Shown piece by piece: positions 61,671 through 64,000 of a stretch of DNA of 64,000 nucleotides. Position numbers and translations under genes: made by a program. The stretch covers positions 1-64,000 of the forward strand of contig CAZFPK010000003.1 in NCBI GenBank assembly GCA_964521025.1, written 5' to 3'. Below the pieces are notes generated by a model. That model was not told the origin of the DNA and ran no database searches. It was given only the letters and a program-made list of their open reading frames with translations. The stretch is from DRTC01 sp964521025 (GTDB lineage: Bacteria > Cloacimonadota > Cloacimonadia > Cloacimonadales > TCS61). Position 1 is the stretch's first letter; each line of letters opens with the position of its first letter.

Positions 61671-64000
61671 ATGATAAAAGAAATCAATACTTTAAATGAA
61701 TTATTTTTGGATATAAAATCTGATAAATTAAGCAATTCATCAACTGACCAACGTTATCCAGTCCGTTTAATCTTTGTTAACACTTTTTCAAGCTATTTAT
61801 CAATTGTTAAAGAATTAAATAAAACAGTTATGCTTACGGAGCTCTCAAATATTTTACCTCATGATGATGGTTGGTTAAGCCCAGATTCATTGATTGATTT
61901 ATTTCAAAAAACAAATAAATCTAAGATCATTGTTCCGTTGTCAGAAATATTAAGATTCTTTCCTTCAGATGAGTTTAAATCATTTTTTATTTCATTGTTT
62001 GAAATCGAAAATTCATCTTCGTGTCTCAATAATAGAATTTATATTCCACTTTTGGGTTCATTTAAACGTTTTCAAAAAGAATTTTTAAATGATTTCCATA
62101 GAAAATTTCACTGGTCAACAATCTGGAGATTAAATGAAAAAGTCGAAGAAAGAGTTACAATATATCAGATGAATTCTAATATAAGAACTAAACACAGCGT
62201 AATATCAACAACATCAGATTGGTTGAATTTATGGAAAAGAGAGAGAATTCAGCCAATACTAAGCAATTCAAGATCTTTAAGATTTCTGTATAAAAACTTT
62301 CTTCCAGATTTTATTTTCCAGATGGAAGAAATAAATAACAATAAAGAATATATACAGAAAATTCTTAACTTTAATATTCCTTATGAATTCTACAATGAAG
62401 AAAGTGAATATTGGTTTCATCTAAGACAAGATATTGATTTAAAATCTAAAAAAGGATATGCTTTAGATTTTAAAGAATTTATCTGCGATCATTTTAATAT
62501 TCAAAATATAATTAAAGTTGAATTACTAAAAGTATTAAAAATGTATCTCGACTCTAAATCTAAATATGATAAATGGTTGTTGAAAATCCTTATTCTTAAT
62601 AACCATGAATTTCTACATAGTTACATTTTATTAGTTTTTACAGATGTAAATCAATTTTCTAATGAAGAACTAATTAATATAATTTGGTTCAAAATATTTT
62701 CTGAAAATAATTTTAGCATCTCATATTTTAATGAGAGAAAACAATTATTAAAATATATCCATAATACACGGCTGATTTCATTTAATGATATTGAAAATAA
62801 AATAAAATTAAAGTTGAGTAAAATTGAAAACCTAAAACTTGTAGATCAGCAATCATATCTTACAAATATTACGATTTCAGAAAGAAGTCATATTATAAAT
62901 CAATTAAACAGAATTGGTTATTTTACATCAGCATTACCAATTATTAATAATATTTATCCTGAATTATATAACTATCTTAATTGGAATTATTTGATTGAAT
63001 CAAAAGAAAGTATGAAATCATGGATTATTGAGTATTTCTATGAATATAATCTTTCAAAATGTTTAGACGAACCGACTAAAAAATTATTAAAAATAATTAA
63101 TGAAAAGAATCATAACGAGAAATCATTTTATAATTGGTATTATGATATGGATTCATTACAGGATTTAAATGAAACTATAATTATTTGGATAGATGCCTTG
63201 GGAGCAGAATTTTTTCCACTGCTTAAATATTTTATTGAATTATACAGCAAAGATAACAAAAAAATAATTATAGATGAAAAAATTGTAAAAGTTAATTTAC
63301 CATCTACAACTGATAATAATTATTTCATGGATGCCGCTCATATTATCGAATTGGATAAATATATTCATAACGAAAATCCATATAAACATCCACTTTCCTT
63401 AATAGAACAGATAGATATTATAAAGAACATTGTGAAGGATGTTATCATAAAACAATCTGGGAAAACTATATCAATTGTATCTGATCATGGTTTTACTTTT
63501 CTAGCTCAAAAGAAATATGGTAATTTCAAGAAATTTAATTACTCTGGTTCTGAGCATGAAGGTCGTTGTATGTGGATTGAAGATAAATTCAAAAGTGATT
63601 CTCAATTTTTAGTCCATAAAGTAGAAAAAGGTAAAAATAAAGATAAAAATTGCCTACTTTCGTTACGTCACACTTCATTATTCAAAACACCTTTCAGAGA
63701 AGTCCATGGTGGTGCTACTCCTGAAGAAGTATTAGTCCCCTACTTGAAGATATCTACTTTACCGGAAATCATTAAATATAAAACAAATTTGATATCCAAA
63801 GAAATATCAGTTAATAATCCAATTGTTAAACTGGAAATAAAACCAAACCCTATTAATACACCCTCAATATTAATTAATAATATTAGATATTATTTGAAAA
63901 AAGAAGATAACATTTGGAAAATTAAATTGAGTGATCTAGTTCCTGGCAAATATAAAATGGAACTGATAATTGATAATAAATATACAGTTTTTAATTTTAA
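61671..64000 (+). CDS. pglZ: PglZ-domain protein, partial (runs off the window)
   Basis: At least 776 residues; the reading frame is open at base 64000. The C-terminal third has the PglZ/alkaline-phosphatase-like motifs: IIIWIDALGAEF with Asp508, ISIVSDHGFTF with Asp605-His606, and VHGGATPEEVLVP with His679. These are the metal ligands of the fold. PglZ is the signature protein of BREX and acts with BrxC/BrxX. ATG 61671 follows the BrxC stop after 10 bases. In type 4 BREX, a Lon-like BrxL should follow, beyond this window. Confidence 0.9.
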   Translation, partial: MIKEINTLNELFLDIKSDKLSNSSTDQRYPVRLIFVNTFSSYLSIVKELNKTVMLTELSNILPHDDGWLSPDSLIDLFQKTNKSKIIVPLSEILRFFPSDEFKSFFISLFEIENSSSCLNNRIYIPLLGSFKRFQKEFLNDFHRKFHWSTIWRLNEKVEERVTIYQMNSNIRTKHSVISTTSDWLNLWKRERIQPILSNSRSLRFLYKNFLPDFIFQMEEINNNKEYIQKILNFNIPYEFYNEESEYWFHLRQDIDLKSKKGYALDFKEFICDHFNIQNIIKVELLKVLKMYLDSKSKYDKWLLKILILNNHEFLHSYILLVFTDVNQFSNEELINIIWFKIFSENNFSISYFNERKQLLKYIHNTRLISFNDIENKIKLKLSKIENLKLVDQQSYLTNITISERSHIINQLNRIGYFTSALPIINNIYPELYNYLNWNYLIESKESMKSWIIEYFYEYNLSKCLDEPTKKLLKIINEKNHNEKSFYNWYYDMDSLQDLNETIIIWIDALGAEFFPLLKYFIELYSKDNKKIIIDEKIVKVNLPSTTDNNYFMDAAHIIELDKYIHNENPYKHPLSLIEQIDIIKNIVKDVIIKQSGKTISIVSDHGFTFLAQKKYGNFKKFNYSGSEHEGRCMWIEDKFKSDSQFLVHKVEKGKNKDKNCLLSLRHTSLFKTPFREVHGGATPEEVLVPYLKISTLPEIIKYKTNLISKEISVNNPIVKLEIKPNPINTPSILINNIRYYLKKEDNIWKIKLSDLVPGKYKMELIIDNKYTVFNF

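Noticed and set aside
1..64000. CRISPR array, tRNA or rRNA genes
   Set aside because: I looked for regularly spaced repeats and for tRNA-like cloverleaf arms in the gaps and found none. A covariance-model search would be decisive.

Overview
This is an AT-rich bacterial chromosomal window. It carries single-copy housekeeping genes (dnaA, tyrS, def, fmt, recN, mfd, eno, purB, lgt), several lipoproteins with clear lipoboxes, and a beta-helix protein that ends in a NYPNPFNP-type FlgD/type IX-like sorting domain. That mix fits a Gram-negative member of the FCB group. The overall style (this tail domain, DUF116, a GlmL/MutL ATPase, SPFH/NfeD) reminds me of Candidatus Cloacimonadota, but no rRNA is present and this placement is inference.

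Layout. 0.2-4.4 kb: glnA, a site-2 protease and tyrS on the minus strand. 4.4-6.7 kb: dnaA on the plus strand, flanked on both sides by DnaA boxes, with the gene strands diverging here; this looks like the chromosomal origin. 6.7-9.5 kb: two exported proteins. 9.46-11.43 kb: a pair of DUF1670 genes bounded by 16-bp inverted repeats, a probable mobile element. 11.5-23.7 kb: envelope and housekeeping genes (two parvulin-type chaperones, pgpA, yajC, def-fmt, DUF116, rsgA, nadK-recN, a DUF4349-like protein, NfeD and an SPFH protein). 23.9-31.1 kb: a 1888-residue protein made of two tandem copies of a membrane domain joined to an enolase-like barrel, followed by a normal enolase gene. 32.1-51.1 kb: a minus-strand block (lipoyl/KOW-like protein with a GlmL-type ATPase, ComF, PssA, an AbiE-type pair, PurB, LolB-like, Lgt, EtfB, surface-polysaccharide genes, Mfd and a broken MNT/HEPN pair). 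51.2-53.5 kb: UvrC-like, response regulator and a membrane peptidase.

53.6-64.0 kb: a much more AT-rich island, all on the plus strand. It encodes an unusual protein with RNA polymerase alpha-CTD-like and sigma region 4-like segments, a PAPS-reductase-like protein with ferredoxin cysteines (BrxP-like), a large P-loop ATPase (BrxC/PglY-like) and a PglZ protein cut by the window edge. This matches the core of a type 4 BREX phage-defence system; BrxL would be expected just outside.

The two strongest novelties are the tandem membrane-anchored enolase-like protein, whose two halves share a perfect 761-bp DNA repeat, and the alpha-CTD/sigma-4-like protein leading the BREX island. No tRNA, rRNA or CRISPR array was seen.
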